Source of the DNA: Telluribacter roseus
Lineage (GTDB): Bacteria > Bacteroidota > Bacteroidia > Cytophagales > Spirosomataceae
DNA: 64,000 bases
Direction of reading: 5' to 3'
NCBI RefSeq assembly: GCF_017355915.2
Contig: NZ_JAFEUV020000001.1
Coordinates: 434,001 to 498,000, forward strand
A program made the translations under genes and the position numbers. The notes under the pieces are model-generated. The model searched no databases and had not been told where the DNA came from. It saw nothing but the letters and a program-made list of their open reading frames with translations. Below, piece by piece: positions 1 through 8,810 of this stretch. How positions within the stretch are numbered: the first letter of the stretch is position 1; every line of letters starts with the position of its first letter.

Positions 1-1201
1 TCGATCCGAACGTATAGGACATTCCAAAGGAGGATCCAAAGCGGAAATTGGTAGGTAACTGCCGGTTGTTGAGCAGGATTTCGCTGGCGTCACCTTCGCT
101 TTTGGCCAAAGAAATCTGATTGTTGATCAGGCTGAAATTGCTGTGGAGCCAGACCGACAGCCCCTGGATTACCCGCCAGTTGAGGTTAAGGCCCAGGCTC
201 AGGCTATTTTTCTTTAAGTCGTGCAGGTACTGGTACCCGTTCAGTTCAGCATTAAAGGTACCCCAGGGCTCGGTAACTCCCATGATGCCGGTCAGCTGGT
301 GGTAGGGTAGGGTCTCCTCCAGTTGATCGTAAATCGTCGTCTCAAGGTAGGTGAGCCGTCGAAAGCCAGTCTGGTAGACACACCGGAACTGGCGCCGCAT
401 GACCTCCGATACCGGGTAGTAGCTGTACTCAATGGCAGGAGCTACACTGTGGGAAAAGTCGATATTCTGGTATATGGAGTGGAAGCCCTTGTAGAAGCCT
501 CCCGCTGACCAATGGTCCGAAAAACTTTTGACGTAGAGGGCGGATAGTCCGTAGTTGGTATTACGTGCGCTTACTTCTTCACCGTCCACCACATAGCGGT
601 TGAAGTACTGGTTGTGGTAGCTGTAAAAAGAAAACTTGGAGGCGTCCGTCACCCGGTTAATGCTCAGTTCGGTATGGATGGAGGTGTTTTTCTTGTTACT
701 CTCGCTGTTATACGAGCCGCTCCCTCCCAGCCTGAATACCCAGAAATTCCACTTGTCTACAGCCGGAGCATCAGTTATTGCTTCTCGTTTGGCAAAATCA
801 ATGGTTACCGACTTCATCAGTTCAGAATCTATGATGTACCTGACCAGGCCCAGCTTGATGTTTTTGACTATGGCCTTTCTGATGATATCCTGCGTGTCGG
901 CCAGCTGGGTAGCAAACTGAATAGTATCGCCAATACTCGCGTAGTTGTTGTGTCCGATAAAAGTGAGGGTATATTCAAAACCACCCGAACCGGTGGGCAT
1001 CCCATTGACCATGATCTCAACATCAGCTACGTAGCGGTCCCGTACAAAGTCAAAGAAAGTAAGCTCAGACCGCACGTAATCGCTATGGCAGTGTGCAGTA
1101 CAATTGAGAAATAATTTCGGCGGAGCCGAATACTGGGCATAGGTACTCTGGAGAACTCCGGTACTAATAAGAAGCAAAAATACTAGGTAAATAAATTTCA
1201 T
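1..1201 (-). CDS. Outer-membrane beta-barrel-like protein, C-terminus beyond window
   Basis: The reading frame is open from the ATG at 1201 to the left edge of the window, so about 400 residues are visible and the C-terminus is missing. It begins with a signal peptide (MKFIYLVFLLL..., likely cleavage after TYAQ). A conserved-looking block follows, with FLNC, HCHSDYVR, FFDFVRDRYVADVEIMVN and GSGGFEYTLTFIG, resembling a Bacteroidota family of unknown function that pairs an N-terminal domain with a DUF481-like barrel. The rest alternates aromatic and polar residues as expected of beta-strands. Outer-membrane location is inferred. It is convergent with nothing visible and lies 68 bp from the end of the amidase gene on the same strand. 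Function unknown. Confidence 0.75.
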   Translation of the reverse strand, partial: MKFIYLVFLLLISTGVLQSTYAQYSAPPKLFLNCTAHCHSDYVRSELTFFDFVRDRYVADVEIMVNGMPTGSGGFEYTLTFIGHNNYASIGDTIQFATQLADTQDIIRKAIVKNIKLGLVRYIIDSELMKSVTIDFAKREAITDAPAVDKWNFWVFRLGGSGSYNSESNKKNTSIHTELSINRVTDASKFSFYSYHNQYFNRYVVDGEEVSARNTNYGLSALYVKSFSDHWSAGGFYKGFHSIYQNIDFSHSVAPAIEYSYYPVSEVMRRQFRCVYQTGFRRLTYLETTIYDQLEETLPYHQLTGIMGVTEPWGTFNAELNGYQYLHDLKKNSLSLGLNLNWRVIQGLSVWLHSNFSLINNQISLAKSEGDASEILLNNRQLPTNFRFGSSFGMSYTFGS

Positions 1202-1269
1202 ACTGTAGTGGGTTAATACCGCTACAGTATGAAATTATTGTGCCTAAAATGATTAATTCAGAAACAAAA

Positions 1270-2943
1270 TTAATCGAGCCTGGGGTGCTTGCGGTGGTGA
1301 TCCGTGGCATCCTGGTAAGCCTTGGCTACGGCCAGAACCTTATCTTCCTTCATGAGCTGCCCCATAAATGTAATACTGGTAGGAGTACCCTTCTGGCTGA
1401 ATCCGTTGGGCAGTACCACGCACGGATGCCCCGTCAGGTTGGTGATGGTGAGGTTGCCCCCGCCGTAGGTCGGTGACAGGTATACGTCTACGTTAGCCGT
1501 CTTGAGCGTCTTGTACATATCCTGAATGAGCTTCGTCCGCAGCCGGTTGGCTTGGATGTACTCTACTGCCGGTATAAAGCGGGCTGCCCGGAACACGTTA
1601 GGCCAGGCATTCTTGATCTGCCGCACCATCAGGTCGTCGCGGTTGGAGCGGGTGAGTTCGTCAAAAGCCGCCGCCCCTTCGGCCGACAGGATAATGGTCA
1701 TATCACCGGCCGGATAGCCGGAGGGCAGCTCCATGGGTACCAGTTCGGCTCCCAGTTTGCGGAGTGTCTCGAGTGTTGCCTGGTCGTTGGCTTTGTTGGG
1801 GTACTCCGCGTCAAAGGCTTTCTTTAGGTAGCCAATGCGGGTACCTTTCAGACTTTGCAGAGGAGCGTAGTTAAAGGGAGCTTCTATGATCGTAGCGTCC
1901 TGTCCGTCGGGGCCGTATATGGCGTTAAATACATAGGCGCAGTCTTCTACGGAGCGGGTGATGGGGCCAATCTTGTCCATGCTCCAGCTCAGCGCCATGG
2001 CTCCGTGGCGGCTTACCCGGCCGTAGGTGGGCCGTAGCCCGGTAGTACCACATACCGTCGAAGGCGATACAATGGAGCCGAGCGTTTCGGTACCAATGGC
2101 AAAGGGTACCAGTCCGGCCGATACCGCCGAAGCCGAGCCAGCCGACGAGCCACTGGAGCCGGATTCGGGGGCCCACGGGTTTCGGGTCATGCCACCAAAC
2201 CACACATCGCCCCAGGCCAGTGCTCCCAGTGTCAGCTTGGCGCACAGTACTGCGCCCGCCTCTTCCAGCCGCTTGATCACCGTCGCATCCAGGTCCAGGG
2301 TCTGGTCTTTGTACGGCATAGCGCCCCAGGTAGTCTTATAGCCTTTGGTAGCTAATAGGTCCTTGGCTCCGTAAGGGATACCGTGCAGTGGTCCGCGGTA
2401 CTTCCCGGCCTTGATCTCGGCGTCGGCCTTGCGGGCCTGAGCCAGTGCCAGGTCTTCCGTAAGCGTAATCACACAATGCAGCTTGGGATCGTACTTTTTT
2501 AGTCGCGCGATGAAAAACTTAGTAAGGTCCTCGGAGCTGATCTGCTTCGTACGAATCAGTTCCGATAGCTCAGATACCGTATAGTACGCCAGCTCCTCCT
2601 GATTCTTGGGCAGCACTACCTTGCCAGCGGGACTACGACGAAATGGCTTGCGCGTTTGATCAATAGTGAAGCCAGTAGGTATTGGGTTAAACTCAAGCGC
2701 GGGCGCGACATCATTGGAGAGGTCCACCTTACGTATCTTCTCGTAGCTTTCGCGAGCCTCGGTCAGCTCGGTCAGCATAGAGTCCCGCTCGGCCTCGGTA
2801 AACTCCAATCCGAATATCTCGGAGGCCTGATTGACCAGATCGGTAGTGATGGGGCGGGGCGGGTGAATGGTTAAGAAAGAGCCCAGGGTGAAGCTGCCCA
2901 GGAATCCGGCCCCCAGCAGGAGGCCTTTGGTATATTTCTGCAT
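1270..2943 (-). CDS. Amidase signature family hydrolase, secreted or membrane-anchored
   Basis: A 557-residue amidase-signature enzyme that hydrolyses a carbon-nitrogen (amide) bond; substrate not deducible. The Ser-cisSer-Lys triad is visible: Lys194 in GIPYGAKDLL, the glycine/serine-rich stretch SGSSGSSAGS giving Ser266, and nucleophile Ser290 in TETLGSIVSPS, with the family's 24-residue spacing between the serines. Residues 8-25 form a hydrophobic signal or anchor, so it probably acts in the periplasm. The frame stays open upstream to 3147, but those 68 codons look non-coding; the start at 2943 places the signal sequence at the N-terminus. A perfect TAnnTTTG word lies about 65 bp upstream. 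Lone gene, divergent from the permease. Confidence 0.9.
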   Translation of the reverse strand: MQKYTKGLLLGAGFLGSFTLGSFLTIHPPRPITTDLVNQASEIFGLEFTEAERDSMLTELTEARESYEKIRKVDLSNDVAPALEFNPIPTGFTIDQTRKPFRRSPAGKVVLPKNQEELAYYTVSELSELIRTKQISSEDLTKFFIARLKKYDPKLHCVITLTEDLALAQARKADAEIKAGKYRGPLHGIPYGAKDLLATKGYKTTWGAMPYKDQTLDLDATVIKRLEEAGAVLCAKLTLGALAWGDVWFGGMTRNPWAPESGSSGSSAGSASAVSAGLVPFAIGTETLGSIVSPSTVCGTTGLRPTYGRVSRHGAMALSWSMDKIGPITRSVEDCAYVFNAIYGPDGQDATIIEAPFNYAPLQSLKGTRIGYLKKAFDAEYPNKANDQATLETLRKLGAELVPMELPSGYPAGDMTIILSAEGAAAFDELTRSNRDDLMVRQIKNAWPNVFRAARFIPAVEYIQANRLRTKLIQDMYKTLKTANVDVYLSPTYGGGNLTITNLTGHPCVVLPNGFSQKGTPTSITFMGQLMKEDKVLAVAKAYQDATDHHRKHPRLD

Positions 2944-3007
2944 GTACTTAAAGAACTGGATTGGGTTGATGAATGGGTACTTGTTCTGGTTGAAACCTAC
3001 GAATATA

Positions 3008-3015
3008 CAAATATA
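3008..3015 (-). promoter_or_regulatory. Candidate -7 promoter element for the amidase gene
   Basis: Read on the minus strand this is TATATTTG, an exact match to the Bacteroidota -7 consensus TAnnTTTG, about 65 bp upstream of the chosen amidase start. No good -33 TTTG box sits at the usual distance, so the call is tentative. If correct, it also argues against the longer upstream amidase start. Confidence 0.35.
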
Positions 3016-3165
3016 GGTACGACAACTACCTAAAAAAATGGGGGAGTAGTCTGGTAGGAACAGTAATTCCAGTAGCAGTAGTGATAGGCTATAAAATTCC
3101 TTAGGGTCAAAATTTTCGTTAATTTGTTGAAGTACTATATTGATCACTAAACCTTACGCCTCCTG

Positions 3166-4386
3166 TTGCGATTCCCTTCGTTTATATCCAGCCGCATACG
3201 GCACAACAAAGTAGGTTCTTTCTCGGCTACTGTATCCCGGATTGGCGCGGCCTGTATCGCCATAGGAGTAGCCGTGGGCTCGGTTACATTTGCGGTCCTG
3301 CTTGGCTTTAAGCAAACCATCCAGGAAAAAGTGTTTCTATTTGGTGCCCACCTGCGGGTGAGCGCGCTAACGCTAAGCAATACCTACGAAGAAGGCCCGC
3401 TGTCCCGTCAGACTCCCTTGGCGGAAGATCTGGACCGGATGCCCGAAATCCGGCACTGGCACGCGGTGGCGCATAAGCCCGGTATCCTGAAAACACCCGA
3501 TGAGCTGAAAGGTATTGTCGTAAAAGGAGTGGACGAAAAGTACGACTGGACGCTTTTTGAAAAAAGCCTCGTGGAGGGGCGGCTGATCCAGCGACCCGAC
3601 AGCGGTTACTCCACCGAAATTATCCTCAGTCGCAAGATCGCCAGCCAGTTACGCCTTAAATCTGGTGACGACGTGCTAATGTACTTCGTTCAGAATCCGC
3701 CTCGCGCACGAAAGCTTCAGGTCGTAGGGATCTATGAGACGGAACTGGAAGAATTTGATACTAAGCTGATTATCGGAGAAATATCACTGGTGCAGCGCCT
3801 CAACGGTTGGGGCGCTGACACGGTAGGTACTTACGAAATTTATCTAAGGGACTTTGACCAGCTGGATCAGGTAGCCGAGCAGGTATTTGACCGGATGTCG
3901 CCGGACATGGTCCTGCAGAAAGTCACCGAAAGCTTCCGCCCCCTGTTCGACTGGCTCCAGATGCTCGACCGCACCACGGCTATTTTTATTACACTTATCC
4001 TGTTTGTGGCCTGCTTCAACATGATCTCAATCCTGCTGGTCATGATCATGGAGCGCACCCCGATGGTGGGGCTGCTCAAGACGCTGGGTAGCTCAGACAG
4101 ACAGATCCGGGAGATTTTTCTGCGCGTCGGGCTGCATATAGTAACACGCGGCCTGCTCATTGGCAACGCCATCGGCCTTCTTTTCTGCTGGGTACAGTCC
4201 CGGTTTCAGCTCATCCCCCTCGACCCCGTCAACTATTACATGGATACCGTTCCCATTGTCTTTGACTGGGGTACCATCCTGCTGGTCAACGCCATTACGT
4301 TATTGGTGGTTGGACTGGTATTACTAATTCCAACCTACGTCATTACCCGTATTCAACCCATCCGGGCTTTGCTGTTTAAGAAGTAA
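3166..4386 (+). CDS. FtsX-like ABC transporter permease (LolC/LolE type)
   Basis: A 406-residue inner-membrane permease with the LolC/E-MacB layout: an N-terminal transmembrane helix (about 25-50), a large periplasmic domain (about 50-265) and three C-terminal helices with the FtsX-like fold (ILFVACFNMISILLVMIMERT, then about 320-345 and 370-395). In the family such proteins extract lipoproteins from the inner membrane or act in transenvelope export together with a LolD-type ATPase, which is not encoded nearby. The frame begins after a TAA at 3148-3150 with no ATG in range; TTG at 3166 gives the family-like N-terminus MRFPSFISSRI, though TTG or CTG codons just upstream are possible. The region upstream is divergent from the amidase. 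Confidence 0.88.
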   Translation: MRFPSFISSRIRHNKVGSFSATVSRIGAACIAIGVAVGSVTFAVLLGFKQTIQEKVFLFGAHLRVSALTLSNTYEEGPLSRQTPLAEDLDRMPEIRHWHAVAHKPGILKTPDELKGIVVKGVDEKYDWTLFEKSLVEGRLIQRPDSGYSTEIILSRKIASQLRLKSGDDVLMYFVQNPPRARKLQVVGIYETELEEFDTKLIIGEISLVQRLNGWGADTVGTYEIYLRDFDQLDQVAEQVFDRMSPDMVLQKVTESFRPLFDWLQMLDRTTAIFITLILFVACFNMISILLVMIMERTPMVGLLKTLGSSDRQIREIFLRVGLHIVTRGLLIGNAIGLLFCWVQSRFQLIPLDPVNYYMDTVPIVFDWGTILLVNAITLLVVGLVLLIPTYVITRIQPIRALLFKK

Positions 4387-4605
4387 ATGGTTAGGAAAAT
4401 TATGAGTGGTAACAGCGTACTGCAAAATAGAAATGTATGATCAACCACTGGCGAAAGAAGAGCCATTCAACTAATTATATTAGCTGTTACTCTACCAAAG
4501 TAGTTAAGGCTTTCCGAGAGAAGTGTCAAGTCTAACAGTATGCTATGTAAGATTTAGACGCATGTAGTAAAGGAACCTTGGAATGTAGAAATATTCTGCA
4601 TCACT

Positions 4606-5904
4606 CTACTCCCGCCAGCCCTCCGGCATAGCCGATGTTTGCTTCTCACTATCCAGGCAGATAGCTGTGTAGGGTCGACTGCGGGAAGAATTATCAATAA
4701 GTTGAACAATTGGGACAGTCGGTGGATCGGGCTCCGGGTAGGGCAGTCGACGGAAAATCGCGTAGAACAATTGATCTGTCCCCGCAATGAAATTCCCGAG
4801 CGGGTCTACACCACCGCCGTAAGGTATTCCCCGGGTATCGGTGCGGTCGAGCCAGTACCTTTGCGTAGAGACAGCCGAAGCCGTAAAGTAACCTATCACC
4901 AGTTCCTCGGCGTTACCGCTATTTTGTACATTACCGATGGAGGCAGTGGGCGGTGGGTCAGCTATGCCTCCGTTGTTCTGGGTCTGCTCCTGTAGGTCCT
5001 TGAAGAAACGGTAGGCCGAGGGCGTTAGGCTGGACTGCCTTAACTCCACCAGGCAACCGTGTTGCTGGTAGTAAGGGATCTGTGCCACCTTGCGGTTGGC
5101 AATGAAGGCTCCATCGGTGTAGCCATCAGCAAAGAGGTTAAGCTCGTTACTAAAGAAGATGGACCAGCACTTGGTGCGGCAGCGATAGTCATAGTACCAG
5201 TAGGGGACAAGTCTATTTAGAAAGTAATCTGCGGGAGGAGAAAAGCAGTCTTCATAGAGTTCGTTTCCTAACTCTAAGATAGGACGGCCATTTGGCAAAT
5301 ACTTTATTATCACATTATTGATGGAGTACACGCCCTGCTCGCACGTCCGGCACCAATCCTGCTTTTCCCAGAGCTTCCAGTCCCACTTGTAGTAGTTGGG
5401 CTGCCCCTCCGGGTCCTGCGTATCAATGTAGAAGTCGTGGGCTGCCCGATAGCCGTTCAGCAGTGTAGGGGAGAGGCTATTGGGGTTAAACTCCGCCCGT
5501 ACCTTTCCCATAGGAGGTACATCCGGCATGACCTGCTGGGTAGACTGGTAAGTAGTGCCATCGCTGAGAGTGAAGCGCAGCTGGTAGGCGTGCCCCACCT
5601 GCCCCCGGAAGTCAGCGGGAAGGGCGTAGACGCCATCGTAGGTTTCATGAGCTTCCACTACTTGAGAGGAGTCTACCACTACCTGTACTTTGGCTTTGGT
5701 CAAAGGCATAAAGCCGGGCCTGCCGTTGATGGGGTCGCTCTTCGAGCGGTTGAGGCGTATAATCTGCGGCTCGGGCAGGTTGGTGATGGTACCATCCACA
5801 ACGACTACATCCAGATTGCCCGGTAACTGCGGGTCAAACTGGTCCACGCAGCCCGAAAGGAGTAGCATAAACAGTAGTAGAGGTAGAAAGGCCCTGGAAT
5901 ACAT
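4606..5904 (-). CDS. DUF4249 lipoprotein (copy 1)
   Basis: A 432-residue predicted lipoprotein with signal peptide and lipobox LLSGC, matching the DUF4249 family, which in Bacteroidota is usually encoded beside a TonB-dependent receptor and presumably sits at the outer membrane as its partner. Family hallmarks are VVVVDGTITNLPEPQIIRLNRS at the mature N-terminus and Ig-like strands after it; several cysteines in the middle (WCRTCEQG, YDYRCRTKCWS) could form disulfides. It is transcribed divergently from the receptor gene at 6030, sharing a 125-bp intergenic region. The second DUF4249 copy at 10557 is a close paralogue, sharing nearly the whole of this N-terminal block. Molecular function of the family is unknown. 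Confidence 0.9.
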   Translation of the reverse strand: MYSRAFLPLLLFMLLLSGCVDQFDPQLPGNLDVVVVDGTITNLPEPQIIRLNRSKSDPINGRPGFMPLTKAKVQVVVDSSQVVEAHETYDGVYALPADFRGQVGHAYQLRFTLSDGTTYQSTQQVMPDVPPMGKVRAEFNPNSLSPTLLNGYRAAHDFYIDTQDPEGQPNYYKWDWKLWEKQDWCRTCEQGVYSINNVIIKYLPNGRPILELGNELYEDCFSPPADYFLNRLVPYWYYDYRCRTKCWSIFFSNELNLFADGYTDGAFIANRKVAQIPYYQQHGCLVELRQSSLTPSAYRFFKDLQEQTQNNGGIADPPPTASIGNVQNSGNAEELVIGYFTASAVSTQRYWLDRTDTRGIPYGGGVDPLGNFIAGTDQLFYAIFRRLPYPEPDPPTVPIVQLIDNSSRSRPYTAICLDSEKQTSAMPEGWRE

Positions 5905-6029
5905 AGTCGAAGAAGGCTGGTGTGGGACATTTGGAGCTAAAAAGGTAAAAAAAATCAGTAGTAAATAAAAGTTTAATTATATTTCTTCATCCTTTTGCAC
6001 TACTACCTTTCTGCTCTCACTACACCGCT

Positions 6030-8426
6030 ATGACCCGACTCTACCTGCTGCTGTCCTTTACGTTCCTGTTGACCTTCCCTACCCTGGCCCAGCTCAGCCA
6101 CACCCTCTCCGGCACCGTGCGTGATTCGGCTTCTGGGCGGCCCCTGGTGCGGGCGGCGGTGATCATTGACTACGAAAAGACCACCAGCGGCACCTATACC
6201 GACGACAACGGGCACTACAGCATCAGAGTACCTGCGGGACCTCGCATTCTGGTGGTGCGCTACGTGGGCTACGTCCCCTTACGCACCACTCTGCGTGTCA
6301 CGGGTGATACCCACTACGATGTACGACTGGCCAGTGTGGAAAGCCAGCTCGAAGAAGTAGTAGTGACCTCCAAAGCCTACGACCGCACCGTGCGACAGCC
6401 CCTGCTGGGCGTCACCCAGATCAACATCGCCACCCTCAAACGCATGCCCGCCGCCCTGGGGGAGGTGGACATCCTGCGGAGCCTGCAGATGCTGCCGGGA
6501 GTGACCAGTGTGGGCGAAGCCGCTAACGGCGTCAACATCCGCGGCGGAAACACCGACCAGAACCTGATCCTGCTCGACGACACGCCCATCTTCAACCCCA
6601 CCCACATGTTCGGCATGTTCTCGGTCTTTCCGCCCGATGTGGTCAACAGCCTGGACCTCTACAAGGGCAGTGTCCCCGCCCGCTACGGCGGACGCGCCGC
6701 CTCGGTGCTGGACATCAATCTCAAAAACCCCGATCTGGACCAGACCCGCTTCAACGGGGGCATCAGCCTGGTAGCCAACCGGCTCACGCTCGAAACGCCC
6801 ATCATCAAAGGAAAGCTGGGGCTGCTGGTATCAGGGCGCGGGGCCTTCAATGACTACCTGATGCGGATGGTATCGCCGCGCCTGGAGAACATCAGGGCTA
6901 ACTTTGGGGACGGTACCACCAAGCTCTTCTGGCGGGTCAATGACCGCAACACCGTGACAGCCATGGCCTACTACAGCTACGACCTGTTCCAGACGGACCT
7001 GCTGGGGAGCCTGGCCAATGTCAATGCTGTCGCTACCAAGTACGAGCACAAGACTGCCAACGCCATGGTGCGCTGGTTCCACGCCTTCTCACCCCGGCTC
7101 AACCTGCAGACCACCGCCATGATCGCGGACTACCAGCCCAGCATCCTGTCGATAGAAGATAGCACCAACAACGCCGTGGAGCTCAGACAGGCGCTGCGGC
7201 AGCGGCAGGCCAAGACCAACCTCAACTACCAGCTGGAGAACCAGAAGATCGAGATGGGCCTGAGCGCCACCCACTACCAGTTGAACCCGGGGGAGCTGAT
7301 TCCCAACCGGAGCCCGGCGGTGCAGTACCGGCGCACGCCGCCTGAGCAGGCCCTGGAGCTGGCCCTGCACCTGGAAGACGAGATCAGCCTGAACGAGCAG
7401 GTGGCCGTGTCGGCGGGCGTGCGCTACTCGCACTTCCAGAACCTGGGTCCCTCGGTGGTGCGGCAGTATGGTAGCGGTGAGATCATAGATGTGACGACCG
7501 TAGTAGATTCAGTACGCTACGGAGCCGGAGCGGTCACAGCGCAGTACGGGGGCTTCGAGCCGCGGCTGGGGCTGCGCTACGCGCTGGGCGAGAATAGTTC
7601 GGTGAAGCTGGGCTACAACCTCATGCGGCAGTACCTGCAGGTGGTGTCCAACACCACCACGCCCCTGCCCACCTCCCGCTGGAAAACCTCCGACGCGCAC
7701 ATCAAACCGCAGGTCAGTCAGCTGTGGTCGGCGGGCTACTTCCACAACTCTAAGAGCAATATCTTTGAGCTATCGGTGGAGGTCTACTACCGCAGCACGG
7801 CCCAGGTACTGGACTACAAGCCCGGAGCCAACTTCCTGCTGGAAGCGTATCCGGAGACGAGCCTGCTGGCGGGCCGCAGCCGGGCCTACGGGCTGGAGCT
7901 GATGCTGACCCGCAAGAAGGGGGAGCTCACCGGCTGGGTCAACTACACCTATGCGCGCACCTTCAACCAGGTGGTGACCGGAGCGGACTTCCACCAGCGG
8001 ATCAACGGGGGCGACTGGTACAGGGCCAACTACGACCGGCCGCACAGCCTCAATGCCAGTCTGAACATTCGTCAGGGCAGGCACCACAGTTTTTCGTTTA
8101 ACATTGTCTACAGCACCGGCAGGCCCTACACGGCGCCTGAGGGCTTCATCCGCTACCAGGACCGCACCTATCCCTTCTATAACCAGCGCAACATGCAGCG
8201 GCTGCCTGACTACCACCGGCTGGACTTTGCCTGGAACATCTACAACCCCAGTATGCGGAACAAGCGCTGGCAGGGGCACTGGACCTTCACAGTCTACAAC
8301 CTCTACGGCCGCAAGAACGCCTACTCGATCTACTACCGCACCGAGGGGCAGGCGACCAACCCCTACCGGCTGGCGATCTTTGCCGCGCCTATTCCCAGTC
8401 TGACGTATAACTTGAAGTTTGAGTAA
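6030..8426 (+). CDS. TonB-dependent receptor with carboxypeptidase-regulatory-like domain
   Basis: A 798-residue outer-membrane receptor. Order of parts: signal peptide (1-20, ending TLAQ), a carboxypeptidase-regulatory-like/Ig domain (about 25-110: SGTVRDSASGRPLVRAAV, YTDDNGHYSIRV, RYVGY), plug domain (about 125-235: LPGVTSVGEAANGVNIRGG, LLDDTPIFNP, YKGSVPARYGGRAASVLDI), then a beta-barrel to the C-terminus ending LTYNLKFE. Such proteins import a ligand using the TonB-ExbBD proton-driven complex; this type is commonly paired with DUF4249 lipoproteins. The gene is clearly more GC-rich than most of the window. The last 98 bp of the coding sequence recur at 10458-10555, immediately before the second DUF4249 gene. 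Ligand unknown. Confidence 0.93.
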   Translation: MTRLYLLLSFTFLLTFPTLAQLSHTLSGTVRDSASGRPLVRAAVIIDYEKTTSGTYTDDNGHYSIRVPAGPRILVVRYVGYVPLRTTLRVTGDTHYDVRLASVESQLEEVVVTSKAYDRTVRQPLLGVTQINIATLKRMPAALGEVDILRSLQMLPGVTSVGEAANGVNIRGGNTDQNLILLDDTPIFNPTHMFGMFSVFPPDVVNSLDLYKGSVPARYGGRAASVLDINLKNPDLDQTRFNGGISLVANRLTLETPIIKGKLGLLVSGRGAFNDYLMRMVSPRLENIRANFGDGTTKLFWRVNDRNTVTAMAYYSYDLFQTDLLGSLANVNAVATKYEHKTANAMVRWFHAFSPRLNLQTTAMIADYQPSILSIEDSTNNAVELRQALRQRQAKTNLNYQLENQKIEMGLSATHYQLNPGELIPNRSPAVQYRRTPPEQALELALHLEDEISLNEQVAVSAGVRYSHFQNLGPSVVRQYGSGEIIDVTTVVDSVRYGAGAVTAQYGGFEPRLGLRYALGENSSVKLGYNLMRQYLQVVSNTTTPLPTSRWKTSDAHIKPQVSQLWSAGYFHNSKSNIFELSVEVYYRSTAQVLDYKPGANFLLEAYPETSLLAGRSRAYGLELMLTRKKGELTGWVNYTYARTFNQVVTGADFHQRINGGDWYRANYDRPHSLNASLNIRQGRHHSFSFNIVYSTGRPYTAPEGFIRYQDRTYPFYNQRNMQRLPDYHRLDFAWNIYNPSMRNKRWQGHWTFTVYNLYGRKNAYSIYYRTEGQATNPYRLAIFAAPIPSLTYNLKFE
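8328..8425 (+). repeat. 98-bp direct repeat, copy A (3' end of receptor gene)
   Basis: This stretch encodes the last 32 residues of the TonB-dependent receptor (IYYRTEGQATNP to LTYNLKFE) and is matched by 10458-10555 with three mismatches by eye. All three fall at third codon positions and keep the amino acid (Ala, Ala, Pro). The repeats flank a segment of about 2 kb that carries the TlpA-like gene. Confidence 0.9.
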
Positions 8427-8810
8427 GTAGGGCTAAAAGATACTATACTCTGACTCAAAGCCAGGGGGGGCTGCCGTGGTGTACCTGGAGTGGCTGATCT
8501 TTCCTATATGTAGTTCAAAAAAGATCCATTTCAGACAGAAAAGTATGCTTTACAGGGGGCGTAACTACTGGCAGATGACCGTTGGATAAATTTTTTCAAA
8601 CGCTGTAGTCCTTATTTGGGTGCTTATGGCAGAATTGTATAACTTAAAATTTAGTTATCCTTTACTTGCCTCTACTCTTCAAGGTATCTGCTGACTTATA
8701 TTACTAAAAGCCGGAGTAGTAAACTTTGATAAAGTTTAGAATGGGAGTTTATATCCTGAAAGGAAAGTCTGATTTGTAGCAAAGTTTGCACGTTATAACT
8801 ACCATTTCCT
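8427..8810. other. Intergenic region with an operator-like palindrome
   Basis: 384 bp without a convincing gene between the receptor and the TlpA-like gene. At 8720-8738 lies TAAACTTT-gat-AAAGTTTA, a perfect 8-bp inverted repeat with a 3-bp spacer, about 75 bp before the ATG at 8811; it could be a transcription-factor site. No terminator hairpin with a T-run was found after the receptor gene. Confidence 0.5.

Noticed and set aside
2944-3147. Upstream extension of the amidase
   Set aside because: The extra residues lack family similarity and would bury the signal sequence; a -7 promoter word lies within the extension.
7770-8279. Long minus-strand frame inside the TonB receptor
   Set aside because: Shadow frame from the GC-rich codon pattern; no start context and arginine/valine-rich composition.
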